Assembly: GCA_937138495.1 (NCBI GenBank)
Contig: CAKZPE010000078.1
Span: 1-63,260 of the forward strand
From: an uncultured Oceanospirillaceae bacterium
GTDB lineage: Bacteria; Pseudomonadota; Gammaproteobacteria; Pseudomonadales; Balneatricaceae
Length of the DNA stretch: 63,260 bases
Reading direction: 5' to 3'
Both the position numbers and the translations under genes were made by a program. The notes under the pieces are model-generated. The model did no database searches. It saw nothing but the letters and a program-made list of their open reading frames with translations, and was not told the origin of the DNA. Below, one piece after another: positions 1-7,651 of this stretch (its first letter is position 1; every line of letters begins with the position of its first letter).

Positions 1-216
1 GATGGCATCGGCGCCCACTTCTTCGGCGATCTCGATCAGGCGTTTGGAAATCAACGGACGTGCGATGGAGGTACCCAGCAGGTAGAGCCCTTCATAAACC
101 GCGTTGGCGCGGAACATGGGGAAGACGAAATCGCGCACAAATTCTTCGCGCACGTCTTCGATGTAGATGTCTTTGACACCCATCATCTCAGCTTTGGCGC
201 GGGCTGGTTCAAGGCG
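1..216 (-). pseudogene. argG: argininosuccinate synthase fragment (5'-truncated)
   Basis: The minus strand encodes an uninterrupted piece of argininosuccinate synthase, the arginine-pathway enzyme joining citrulline and aspartate. Recognisable stretches are EPARAKAEMMGVKDIYIED, REEFVRDFVFPMFRANA and YEGLYLLGTSIARPLISKR, near residues 45-105 of the normal protein. The N-terminal part with the ATP-binding SGGLDTS loop is absent: upstream the frame meets a stop at 226-228 and runs into an unrelated LexA-like frame. The gene continues off the left edge. It is either a truncated copy or the product of a chimeric join; the sequence alone cannot decide. Confidence 0.8.
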
Positions 217-653
217 TTGCGCACATCATCCCCAAAGGGCTCGATCACATCCTCTTCGTGCTTGGCCTGTTCTTGTTGTCGAATGATCACAATATCTTCT
301 TCTAATATGCCGTCTTCAATCAGTGAGTCACCCCGAACACTGAGAGCAAAGTGGCGAGATTTCTGATCGAGGAAGTGTTTAGGAACAAAGGTTGTTTCCG
401 TTGGGTTTTCAATTGCTTCAATGGGGTTACCTGCAGCGACAAGGCCGAGGAGTGGTATTTCTGAACTATATTCGTCGTGGACAATTTGCACAGCTCTAGT
501 TGAATCTGATTCTTCCTCAACCACTGGAATACCGCGCCGTGCATTCCAGTCTGCTTCTAGAAGACCGGCCTCTTTGAGGTATTTTAGATAACGTTGGACT
601 GAGCCAAAAGATTTGAAGCTAAAATGCTCTTTAATTTCTTTACCGACTGCCAT
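183..653 (-). pseudogene. chimeric ORF: atpG start fused to LexA-like repressor fragment
   Basis: The 156-residue frame begins MAVGKEIK, the usual start of ATP synthase gamma subunit (atpG), exactly where atpG is expected after atpA. It then becomes a LexA/S24-type repressor: a winged-helix piece (KSFGSVQRYLKYLKEAGLL), a cleavage-site-like region (IPLLGLVAAGNPIEA; LexA has Ala-Gly) and the catalytic serine region (LSVRGDSLIEDGI). It diverges before the catalytic lysine into an unidentified stretch (EPFGDDVRNAL), then overlaps the argG fragment out of frame. Neither a full LexA nor a full AtpG is present. GKEIK may be microhomology at the join. A working product is unlikely. Confidence 0.7.
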
Positions 654-723
654 AATGCAACCTTGTTAGCTGAGTGAATCCAGCTGGCGGTGATTCCCTT
701 TCAGGAGGCCGCCAGCACCGGAC

Positions 724-2268
724 TTACCAGGTCTGAGTGCTCTTGAACTTCTCAATGCACTCTTTCAGACCTGCCGCGATCTCGTCATTGAAGTCGCCCT
801 TCACGTTGATCTTCGCCATCAGTTCAGCGTATTCGCTGTTGGCGTAGCTCAGCAGAGCAGCTTCGAATGCCTGGATCTTGGCCACTTCAACGTCTTCAAG
901 GAAGCCTTCAGTAGCAGCGAAAATCGACAGACCCATGTCCGCAGTAGACATTGGAGCGTACTGACCCTGTTTCATCAGTTCAGTAACGGCTTTACCGTGC
1001 TCCAGCTGCTTACGGGTAGCTTCATCAAGGTCAGATGCAAACTGAGCGAATGCCGCCAGTTCACGGTACTGAGCCAGTGCCAGACGTACACCACCACCCA
1101 GCTTCTTAACGATCTTAGTCTGAGCAGCACCACCTACACGGGATACAGACAGACCGGCGTTAATCGCAGGACGGATACCGGAGTTGTACAGATCGGTCTC
1201 AAGGAAGATCTGACCATCGGTAATGGAGATTACGTTGGTTGGTACGAATGCAGATACGTCACCACCCTGAGTTTCAATGATTGGCAGTGCAGTCAGGGAA
1301 CCGGTCTGGCCCTTAACTTCGCCGTCAGTGAACTTCTCAACGTAGTCAGCGTTAACGCGCGCAGCACGTTCCAGCAGACGGGAGTGAAGATAGAATACGT
1401 CACCCGGGTATGCTTCACGACCTGGCGGACGGCGCAACAACAGGGAGATCTGACGGTAAGCCCATGCTTGTTTCGTCAGGTCATCGTATACGATCAGGGC
1501 ATCTTCACCGCGGTCACGGTAGTATTCACCCATTGCACAACCGGCATAAGGTGCCAGGAACTGCATTGCTGCAGGATCTGATGCACCGGCAGCTACAACG
1601 ATGGTGTGATCCATCGCGCCGTGCTCTTCCAGCTTACGCACAACGTTAGCAATCGTAGACTGCTTCTGACCTACGGCAACGTAGATACACTTAACGCCAG
1701 TGCCTTTCTGGTTAATGATCGCATCGATCGCAATCGCCGTTTTACCAATCTGACGGTCACCGATGATCAGCTCACGCTGACCACGGCCGATTGGCACCAT
1801 GGCGTCGATAGATTTCAGACCAGTCTGTACAGGCTGATCTACTGACTGACGGTCGATTACACCAGGTGCAACCTTTTCTACCGCGTCGGTCAGTGAAGTT
1901 TCAATTGGGCCTTTACCGTCGATCGGGTTACCCAGGGCGTCTACTACACGACCCTGCAGTTCCGGACCTACAGGTACTTCCAGGATACGGCCAGTACAAC
2001 GCGCGGTCATACCTTCAACCAGGTCCTGGTAGTCACCCAGTACTACAGCACCTACAGAATCACGCTCAAGGTTAAGCGCCATGCCGTAGACACCGCCAGG
2101 GAATTCAATCATTTCCCCGTACATTACGTCAGCAAGACCGTGAATCAGGATGATACCGTCAGAAACGCTGACGATAGTACCTTCATTACGGGCTTCAGAA
2201 GAGACATCAAGTTTCTCGATGCGGCCCTTCAGAATCTCGCTGATCTCAGATGGATTCAGTTGCTGCAT
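724..2268 (-). CDS. atpA: F0F1 ATP synthase subunit alpha
   Basis: The alpha subunit of the cytoplasmic F1 head forms the hexamer with beta and carries non-catalytic nucleotide sites. At 514 residues it has the family length. The P-loop GDRQIGKT lies at about 170-177, followed by the expected alpha-specific VYDDLTKQAWAYRQISLLLRRPPGREAYPGD region, written here only in part: RRPPGREAYPGD. It is 15 bp downstream of atpH in the same operon. It should be followed by atpG, atpD and atpC, but the sequence after its stop breaks into a chimeric ORF. Confidence 0.98.
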   Translation of the reverse strand: MQQLNPSEISEILKGRIEKLDVSSEARNEGTIVSVSDGIILIHGLADVMYGEMIEFPGGVYGMALNLERDSVGAVVLGDYQDLVEGMTARCTGRILEVPVGPELQGRVVDALGNPIDGKGPIETSLTDAVEKVAPGVIDRQSVDQPVQTGLKSIDAMVPIGRGQRELIIGDRQIGKTAIAIDAIINQKGTGVKCIYVAVGQKQSTIANVVRKLEEHGAMDHTIVVAAGASDPAAMQFLAPYAGCAMGEYYRDRGEDALIVYDDLTKQAWAYRQISLLLRRPPGREAYPGDVFYLHSRLLERAARVNADYVEKFTDGEVKGQTGSLTALPIIETQGGDVSAFVPTNVISITDGQIFLETDLYNSGIRPAINAGLSVSRVGGAAQTKIVKKLGGGVRLALAQYRELAAFAQFASDLDEATRKQLEHGKAVTELMKQGQYAPMSTADMGLSIFAATEGFLEDVEVAKIQAFEAALLSYANSEYAELMAKINVKGDFNDEIAAGLKECIEKFKSTQTW

Positions 2269-2283
2269 GTTTAATCCTCACAC

Positions 2284-2823
2284 TCAGGCGGACAGGGCTT
2301 CGGCCAGCTTAGCCAGTCGGGCACGAACGGAGCCGTCGATAACCAGATCATCGGTCCGAACGATTACACCACCGATAATAGATTTATCTACTTCGGAAGT
2401 CAGACTCACTTCGCAGCCCAGCTTAGTGCTAAGCGCCTGAGTTAATTTTTGTTGCTGCTGCTCGCCCAGATCAAAGGCAGTTGTCACATTAATATCAACA
2501 GATTTCTGCTGATTAGCTTTCAACTGCTCAAACTGCGCTGAGATCTCTGGTAACAAAGCTAAGCGCTGATTTTCTGCTAACAAAGAAATGAAGTTCTTTG
2601 TTTCTGCAGTCATTTGCTCCTGGCAAACGTCAATCATGACTTCAGCTTTCTGCTCGCTGGTTTGTGCCGGGTTACCCAGCACCTGACGCATGGTAGGATC
2701 CTGAGCAACTACCGCAGTAGTTGCCAGCATTTCGGACCACTGATCCAGCGTATTCTTTGCCAGCGCATGCTCGAAAGCAGCTTTGGTATAAGGTCGAGCG
2801 ACTGTATTTAATTCAGCCATCAT
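2284..2823 (-). CDS. atpH: F0F1 ATP synthase subunit delta
   Basis: The delta subunit links the F1 head to the peripheral stalk. The 179-residue length, the N-terminal helical domain starting TVARPYTKAAFEHA and the C-terminal VDKSIIGGVIVRTDDLVIDG signature are typical. The gene lies between atpF and atpA with about 10-15 bp gaps. The annotated start has two consecutive ATG codons, so the true start could be one codon later. Confidence 0.97.
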   Translation of the reverse strand: MMAELNTVARPYTKAAFEHALAKNTLDQWSEMLATTAVVAQDPTMRQVLGNPAQTSEQKAEVMIDVCQEQMTAETKNFISLLAENQRLALLPEISAQFEQLKANQQKSVDINVTTAFDLGEQQQQKLTQALSTKLGCEVSLTSEVDKSIIGGVIVRTDDLVIDGSVRARLAKLAEALSA

Positions 2824-2832
2824 AAACCTCGC

Positions 2833-3303
2833 TTAAAGCTCAGCAGCCAGTTTTTCAACAAGCTGTGCGTGCGCGCTTTCGTCAACAGATGCTTCCAGAA
2901 TTTTCTCTGCACCGGCAACAGCTAATGCTGCAACCTGGGCACGAAGAGCTTCTTTGGCACGGTTAGCTTCCTGTTCAATTTCAGCCTGAGCAGCCGTTAC
3001 AAGGCGATCGGCCTCTTCACGTGCTTTCTCTTTGGCTTCATCAACAATCTGGCTAGCTCGCTTATTAGCCTGTTCAATGATGGCGGCCGCTTCTTCCTTG
3101 CTCTGACGCATATCGGACATGGCTTTTTCCTGAGCCAGTTCCAAATCGCGTTGTGCACGGTCAGCAGCGTCCAGACCTTCTGCAATTTTCTTCTTACGTT
3201 CTGCCAGCGCACCGGTAATCGGTGGCCAAACGTATTTCATACAAAATACAACGAAGAAGGCAAATGCAATGATCTGACCAATGATGGTTAGATTGATATT
3301 CAC
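2833..3303 (-). CDS. atpF: F0F1 ATP synthase subunit b
   Basis: Membrane-anchored peripheral stalk subunit of 156 residues. A single N-terminal membrane helix at about 5-27 (TIIGQIIAFAFFVVFCMKYVW) is followed by a long charged, Ala/Glu-rich helix expected to dimerise as a coiled coil. The N-terminal start MNINLT and length match gammaproteobacterial b subunits. It sits between atpE and atpH in the usual order. Confidence 0.97.
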   Translation of the reverse strand: MNINLTIIGQIIAFAFFVVFCMKYVWPPITGALAERKKKIAEGLDAADRAQRDLELAQEKAMSDMRQSKEEAAAIIEQANKRASQIVDEAKEKAREEADRLVTAAQAEIEQEANRAKEALRAQVAALAVAGAEKILEASVDESAHAQLVEKLAAEL

Positions 3304-3391
3304 GCCATTACCTCTCGTAGTTACTAAAAAGTTGACTTAAAAAGTAGGTACCCATAAGGGAAAAAAACCTAGCTCTACTTATTCAAGTGCT

Positions 3392-3622
3392 TTATGCAAC
3401 CGCGAACAGTACGTACAGACCCAGACCAACACCGATCATAGGTACGGCATCAACCAGACCCATTACGATGAAGAATTGAGTACGCAGCAGAGGGATCAGT
3501 TCAGGCTGACGCGCAGCGCCTTCCAGGAACTTGCCACCCAGGATGCCGATACCTACAGCAGCACCTACGGCGCCCAGACCCATCATCAGTGCACCAGCGA
3601 TGTACAGCAATGCCATTTCCAT
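3392..3622 (-). CDS. atpE: F0F1 ATP synthase subunit c
   Basis: The 76-residue proteolipid makes the rotor ring. Two hydrophobic hairpin helices are separated by the polar loop GAARQPEL. The ion-binding carboxylate is Asp58 in GLVDAVPMIG. An Asp without the extra Na-coordinating residues of sodium-type rings suggests proton coupling, which is inferred from family knowledge. It lies between atpB and atpF. Confidence 0.97.
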   Translation of the reverse strand: MEMALLYIAGALMMGLGAVGAAVGIGILGGKFLEGAARQPELIPLLRTQFFIVMGLVDAVPMIGVGLGLYVLFAVA

Positions 3623-3704
3623 CAGTTTTTCTCCGATATTTAATTGCTAAAGTTTAAGTTTAAAAAGAAATCGTTAAATTAATTATTCAGTGATCACGCA
3701 GCAC

Positions 3705-4526
3705 TTAGTGCTCTTCATGCGCCATGGCCAGGTAGACAATTGTCAGGACCATGAAGATGAAGGCTTGCAGCGTAATTACCAGAATGTGGAAGATCGCCCA
3801 TGGCACAGACAACAGCCATTGTGCCCAGAAAGGCAGCAGTGCGATCAGGATGAAGATCATTTCACCGGCGTACATGTTACCGAACAGTCGCAGGGCCAGA
3901 GATACCGGCTTGGCCAGCAGTCCAACAATCTCCAGGAACAGGTTGAAAGGCAGTAACCACTTACCCAGTGGCTGGAATGCCAGCTCACCCAGGAAGCCAC
4001 CCAGACCTTTCATCTTAATGCTGTAGTAAACAATCAGACCAAAGATAGCAAACGCCATACCCAGGGTTGCGTTGATATCCGTTGTCGGAACAACCTTCAT
4101 GTACTCAACACCCATTTGCTGGAATGCATACGGCAGCCAGTCAACAGGGACAAGATCCATGGTGTTCATCAGGAAGACCCAGACAAAAATAGTCAAGGAA
4201 AGCGGCGCAATCAGTGAATTCTTATGATGGAAGATACTGCTAACATTGTCGTCAACGAACTCAATGATCGTTTCTACAAAGTTTTGCAGGTTTCCAGGTA
4301 CACCAGAAGTTGCTGTAACAGCAACCTTGCGGAACAACCAGATAAAGAATAAACCTAAACCCACAGACCACAACATAGTGTCCACGTGGATCGCCCAGAA
4401 GCCCATTTCTGCTGCTTCCTGGCCACCGTGCGCGAAGCTCCAACCATTGACCGGGTGATTACCGAAAGTCAGGTTGGTGAGGTGGTGGGATATATAGGCT
4501 GAGGAAGTCAGTTCGCCGCTAGCCAT
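3705..4526 (-). CDS. atpB: F0F1 ATP synthase subunit a
   Basis: Integral membrane stator subunit forming the proton half-channels with the c ring. It has 273 residues with five to six membrane segments. The essential arginine is in LALRLFGNMYAGE, and the C-terminal ITLQAFIFMVLTIVYLAMA helix is typical. It is the second gene of the operon, 15 bp after atpI. Confidence 0.97.
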   Translation of the reverse strand: MASGELTSSAYISHHLTNLTFGNHPVNGWSFAHGGQEAAEMGFWAIHVDTMLWSVGLGLFFIWLFRKVAVTATSGVPGNLQNFVETIIEFVDDNVSSIFHHKNSLIAPLSLTIFVWVFLMNTMDLVPVDWLPYAFQQMGVEYMKVVPTTDINATLGMAFAIFGLIVYYSIKMKGLGGFLGELAFQPLGKWLLPFNLFLEIVGLLAKPVSLALRLFGNMYAGEMIFILIALLPFWAQWLLSVPWAIFHILVITLQAFIFMVLTIVYLAMAHEEH

Positions 4527-4540
4527 TATTATCTCTCTCG

Positions 4541-4999
4541 TTAAAGTTTTTGAAATCTTTTATTCAGTTGCAGCTGAACGTATATACCGATCAGCTGCAA
4601 ACCAATGTAAGTGCCAAATAAGGAAAATGCATTCACCGGCTGAATCAGGATGAATACCAGCGCAAATGCTACCGCTGTCATCGCCATTTTCCATATTTCA
4701 CTTGCATACGCCTGACGCACAACCGTGCCGGCGGTTTGTTTAACCGGTGCATTTAGCATCTTCCGGGTAAACCAGATGTTAGGCAGCATATACAGTAAAC
4801 CGCCCAACACTGCCGAATAGCCGGCAGCTAAGCTGTAAGCGCATGAAAATGCAGCAATAATAAGGGTGCAAACGATCTGAACCAGGAGGGTTTTACGGAA
4901 CTCTTCGAGGGCAATACGGCCATGAACGCCAAGCTTTTTTGGCTGATTTTTCATGTCTTTTTTCACCCTCAATCCCCTGTTTCGAAGCCACTGCACCAA
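4541..4999 (-). CDS. atpI: F0F1 ATP synthase subunit I
   Basis: First gene of the atp operon, a small four-helix membrane protein thought to assist c-ring assembly. The start is uncertain. A TTG at 4999 or a GTG at 4996 follows a strong GGAGG, giving about 152 residues. An internal ATG at 4954 (MKNQPKKLGVHG) would give 137 residues, closer to the usual AtpI length. Hydrophobic segments and IWFTRKML are AtpI-like. Confidence 0.9.
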   Translation of the reverse strand: MVQWLRNRGLRVKKDMKNQPKKLGVHGRIALEEFRKTLLVQIVCTLIIAAFSCAYSLAAGYSAVLGGLLYMLPNIWFTRKMLNAPVKQTAGTVVRQAYASEIWKMAMTAVAFALVFILIQPVNAFSLFGTYIGLQLIGIYVQLQLNKRFQKL

Positions 5000-5023
5000 T
5001 CTACGCCTCCGAACAGCCTGCGC

Positions 5024-5052
5024 ATTATAGGGACTTAAGGCAGCCGCATCAA
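5024..5052 (-). promoter_or_regulatory. sigma70-type promoter of the atp operon
   Basis: Read on the minus strand there is a TTGATG -35 box (5047-5052), a 17-bp spacer and a perfect TATAAT -10 box (5024-5029). The start point would fall near 5017, about 20 bp before the first possible atpI start codon. The rest of the gap to parB (5053-5261) is AT-rich with no gene seen. Confidence 0.75.
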
Positions 5053-5261
5053 TACAAGATACGGGCTTTTAGACGTTTGTCTTGATTTGATGAATTTGCA
5101 TATACCCCTCTGAGGGTATGGCGGCAGGCTAAAATACCCTGCAGAAATTTATACCAGCATTATTCCGACAAAATTATCCGGTGTTCAGGGTCTGATTTTC
5201 AGAACAAAATTATCTGAGAAAAGCTATTAACCGGTATTAAAAATACTTAATTAAATTAAAA

Positions 5262-5283
5262 ACGGGCTGTAAAAACAGCCCGT
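5262..5283 (-). terminator. terminator downstream of parB
   Basis: A perfect 9-bp stem (ACGGGCTGT / ACAGCCCGT) with a 4-base loop lies 30 bp after the parB stop. On the minus strand it is followed by a T-rich run (TTTTTAATTTAATT). It separates the mnmG-parB operon from the atp promoter. Confidence 0.85.
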
Positions 5284-5312
5284 TTGATTATTTTTTATAC
5301 AGCTTTTTCAAA

Positions 5313-6212
5313 TTACTGCATTTTACCCATCAGCGTTTCCAGCATTTCCGGGGAGTCAAAATCGATGGTGATCTTGCCTTTACCTTCGACTGTTTGCTTG
5401 ATCGCCACTTTGGTATCGAAATAACTGGTCAGGGATTTGGCAAACTGCTCCACCTGTGGATTCGGCTCCACCACCGGCTTGGGCGGCTCATCTTTTTTCT
5501 GCTGCAGCCGGCGAACCAGGTCTTCTGTCTGACGAACCGACAGGGTTTTGCCCACCACATCTTTCGCAGCACTGATCTGTTCTTCACCTTCAAGCCCCAG
5601 CAGCGCCCGGGCATGGCCCATTTCCAGATCGCCGTATTCAAGCATGCGCTTAACATCTTCAGACAGGTTCATCAGACGTAGCAGGTTAGTTACCGCGGTA
5701 CGGGATTTACCCACTGCATCCGCCACTTCCTGCTGGGTCAGATCAAATTCAGTCTTAAGGCGGTCCAGCGCGATCGCCTCTTCCATGGAATTAAGGTTTT
5801 CCCGCTGAATATTTTCGATCAGCGCCATGGCAATCGCCGCTTCATCCGGTACATCGCGGATAATCACCGGTACTTCACTTAAGCCAGCCATCTGGCTGGC
5901 ACGCCAGCGGCGTTCACCGGCGATAATTTCGTACAGGCTGTCTGACACCGGACGAATCACGATAGGCTGCATCACGCCCTGGGCTTTGATGGAATTTGCC
6001 AACTCTTCCAGCGCCTGGGGTTCCAGATCCCGGCGCGGCTGATATTTGCCCCGCTGAATCTGATCAACCGCCATGAGTTTATAACCGTCCTGCTGACTGC
6101 CAGCAGCTGCGCCTGTCTCTGTGCCAGCATTTTCAACCGCAGAATCCTGCTCTGTTGCCGTTGACAGTAATGCGTCCAGACCCCGGCCTAAACCCCGTTT
6201 TTTCGTTACCAT
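5313..6212 (-). CDS. parB: chromosome partitioning protein ParB
   Basis: Chromosomal ParB, the CTP-dependent clamp that loads at parS and works with ParA in origin segregation. The 299 residues contain the N-terminal KRGLGRGLDALL signature, the ParB/Srx nucleotide domain with GERRWRA, and the helix-turn-helix with LTQQEVADAVGKSRTAVTN. The C-terminal dimerisation segment ends ITIDFDSPEMLETLM. It starts 4 bp after parA. A clean parS site was not found in the window. Confidence 0.97.
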   Translation of the reverse strand: MVTKKRGLGRGLDALLSTATEQDSAVENAGTETGAAAGSQQDGYKLMAVDQIQRGKYQPRRDLEPQALEELANSIKAQGVMQPIVIRPVSDSLYEIIAGERRWRASQMAGLSEVPVIIRDVPDEAAIAMALIENIQRENLNSMEEAIALDRLKTEFDLTQQEVADAVGKSRTAVTNLLRLMNLSEDVKRMLEYGDLEMGHARALLGLEGEEQISAAKDVVGKTLSVRQTEDLVRRLQQKKDEPPKPVVEPNPQVEQFAKSLTSYFDTKVAIKQTVEGKGKITIDFDSPEMLETLMGKMQ

Positions 6213-6215
6213 TGA

Positions 6216-7019
6216 TCAATCTTCCTGCTGCGCAGCCTGCGCTAATTTCTGTTCCTGGGCGGTTTTGCGGATCAGTTCACCGGCTAACGCCAGATAGGCA
6301 ACCGCACCCCGGGAGCTTTTATCATACAAAATGGCCGGTAATCCGTGGCTGGGGGCTTCCGCCAGCCGGACATTGCGTGGAATTACCGTGCGATAAACCT
6401 GATCACCAAAATATTCCACCAGATGATTCGAAACGTCTTTGGTCAGACTCATCCGCGGGTCAAACATGGTACGCAAAATGCCTTCAATTTTCAGCGCCGG
6501 ATTCAGGCGACTGTTAATTTTCTTCACCGTTCCGATCAGGGAGCTAATGCCTTCCAGCGCGTAATATTCGCACTGCATAGGAATGATGACACCGCTGGAT
6601 GCGGCCAGGGCATTGACGGTTAACAGGTTCAGGGATGGCGGGTTATCGATCAGTACAAAGTCATAGTCATCGCGGACTTTTTCCAGCGCCATTTTCATGC
6701 GGAATTCCCGCCGTGGCATCTGTAACAATTCCACTTCAGCGGCGGTCAGGTCGCCGTTAGCGCCTACCAGATCATATCCGGCCGGTGACTGTTTGATGAT
6801 GGCATCCTGAATTTCAACTTCACCGGTCAGTAATTCATAAACGGAACTTTTCAGGTGGTGTTTATCCACCCCGCTGCCCATGGTGGCATTGCCCTGCGGG
6901 TCCATGTCTACCATCAATACCCGCTTCTTGGTCGCCGCCAGTGACGCCGCCAGATTCACGCAGGTGGTGGTTTTACCCACGCCACCTTTCTGGTTAGTGA
7001 TGGTTAAGATTTTTGCCAC
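6216..7019 (-). CDS. parA: chromosome partitioning ATPase ParA
   Basis: Soj/ParA-type Walker ATPase that moves ParB-bound origins over the nucleoid. The deviant Walker A motif KGGVGKTT is at about 11-18, and the MVDMDPQGNAT and DNPPSLNLLTVNAL motifs are intact. The protein has 267 residues. It lies between rsmG and parB with 3-4 bp gaps, the standard operon near the origin. Confidence 0.97.
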   Translation of the reverse strand: MAKILTITNQKGGVGKTTTCVNLAASLAATKKRVLMVDMDPQGNATMGSGVDKHHLKSSVYELLTGEVEIQDAIIKQSPAGYDLVGANGDLTAAEVELLQMPRREFRMKMALEKVRDDYDFVLIDNPPSLNLLTVNALAASSGVIIPMQCEYYALEGISSLIGTVKKINSRLNPALKIEGILRTMFDPRMSLTKDVSNHLVEYFGDQVYRTVIPRNVRLAEAPSHGLPAILYDKSSRGAVAYLALAGELIRKTAQEQKLAQAAQQED

Positions 7020-7021
7020 AG

Positions 7022-7651
7022 TCAGGCTCTCCCAAAAATCAACAGATGACGCTCACCTTCCGTGCCCGGTACCGAAAGCTCAAGGCTCTCATGTAAACGG
7101 ATATGCTCCGGCAGTTGCTCAATTTCCTCAACAGGATACATGCCTTTCATGGCAAGAAAAACACCTTCCGGCGTACACAGGTGTTCGGTCCAGCTAAGCA
7201 TGTCCTGCAGGGATGCAAAGGCCCGGGAAATGATACCATCAAAGCGAATTTCCGGCTGAAATTTTTCGACCCGTTCATGCACCACGTCAACGTTTTCCAG
7301 CTTCAGTTCGGCTTTAGCCTGAAACTGAAAGCGGCTTTTTTTGATATTACTGTCCAGCAGGGTAACCGGCAGGTCCGGCCGGCAAATCGCCAGCGGAATG
7401 CCTGGCAGACCGGGACCACTGCCAACATCGATCAGGCGTTCAGCATGGATATGCGGCAGTACACTGAGGCTGTCCACCAGGTGACGGGTAATCATTTCTT
7501 CCGGTGAACGTACCGCGGTCAGGTTAAAGGTTTTATTCCACTTCACCAGTAACGCGTGGTATTGCAGCAGGCTGGTATATTGCTGATCGTTAAGTTGCAA
7601 ACCTAACGCATCACACTGTCGTTGCAGTAACGGCAGGTATTGATTATCCAT
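7022..7651 (-). CDS. rsmG: 16S rRNA (guanine527-N7)-methyltransferase RsmG
   Basis: SAM-dependent methyltransferase modifying 16S rRNA G527. The 209-residue protein has the SAM-binding LIDVGSGPGLPGIPLAI and the ISRAFASLQDML region typical of GidB. It overlaps the end of mnmG by 8 bp, so the two are probably translationally coupled. Confidence 0.97.
   Translation of the reverse strand: MDNQYLPLLQRQCDALGLQLNDQQYTSLLQYHALLVKWNKTFNLTAVRSPEEMITRHLVDSLSVLPHIHAERLIDVGSGPGLPGIPLAICRPDLPVTLLDSNIKKSRFQFQAKAELKLENVDVVHERVEKFQPEIRFDGIISRAFASLQDMLSWTEHLCTPEGVFLAMKGMYPVEEIEQLPEHIRLHESLELSVPGTEGERHLLIFGRA

Noticed and set aside
997..2440. Several plus-strand open frames opposite atpA and atpH
   Set aside because: They are antisense shadows of conserved genes with no plausible start sites or protein features.
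4383..4393. CACGTG-centred palindrome considered as a parS site
   Set aside because: It lies inside atpB and only about 10 bases around the centre fit; the outer bases do not match the TGTTYCACGTGRAACA-type parS.
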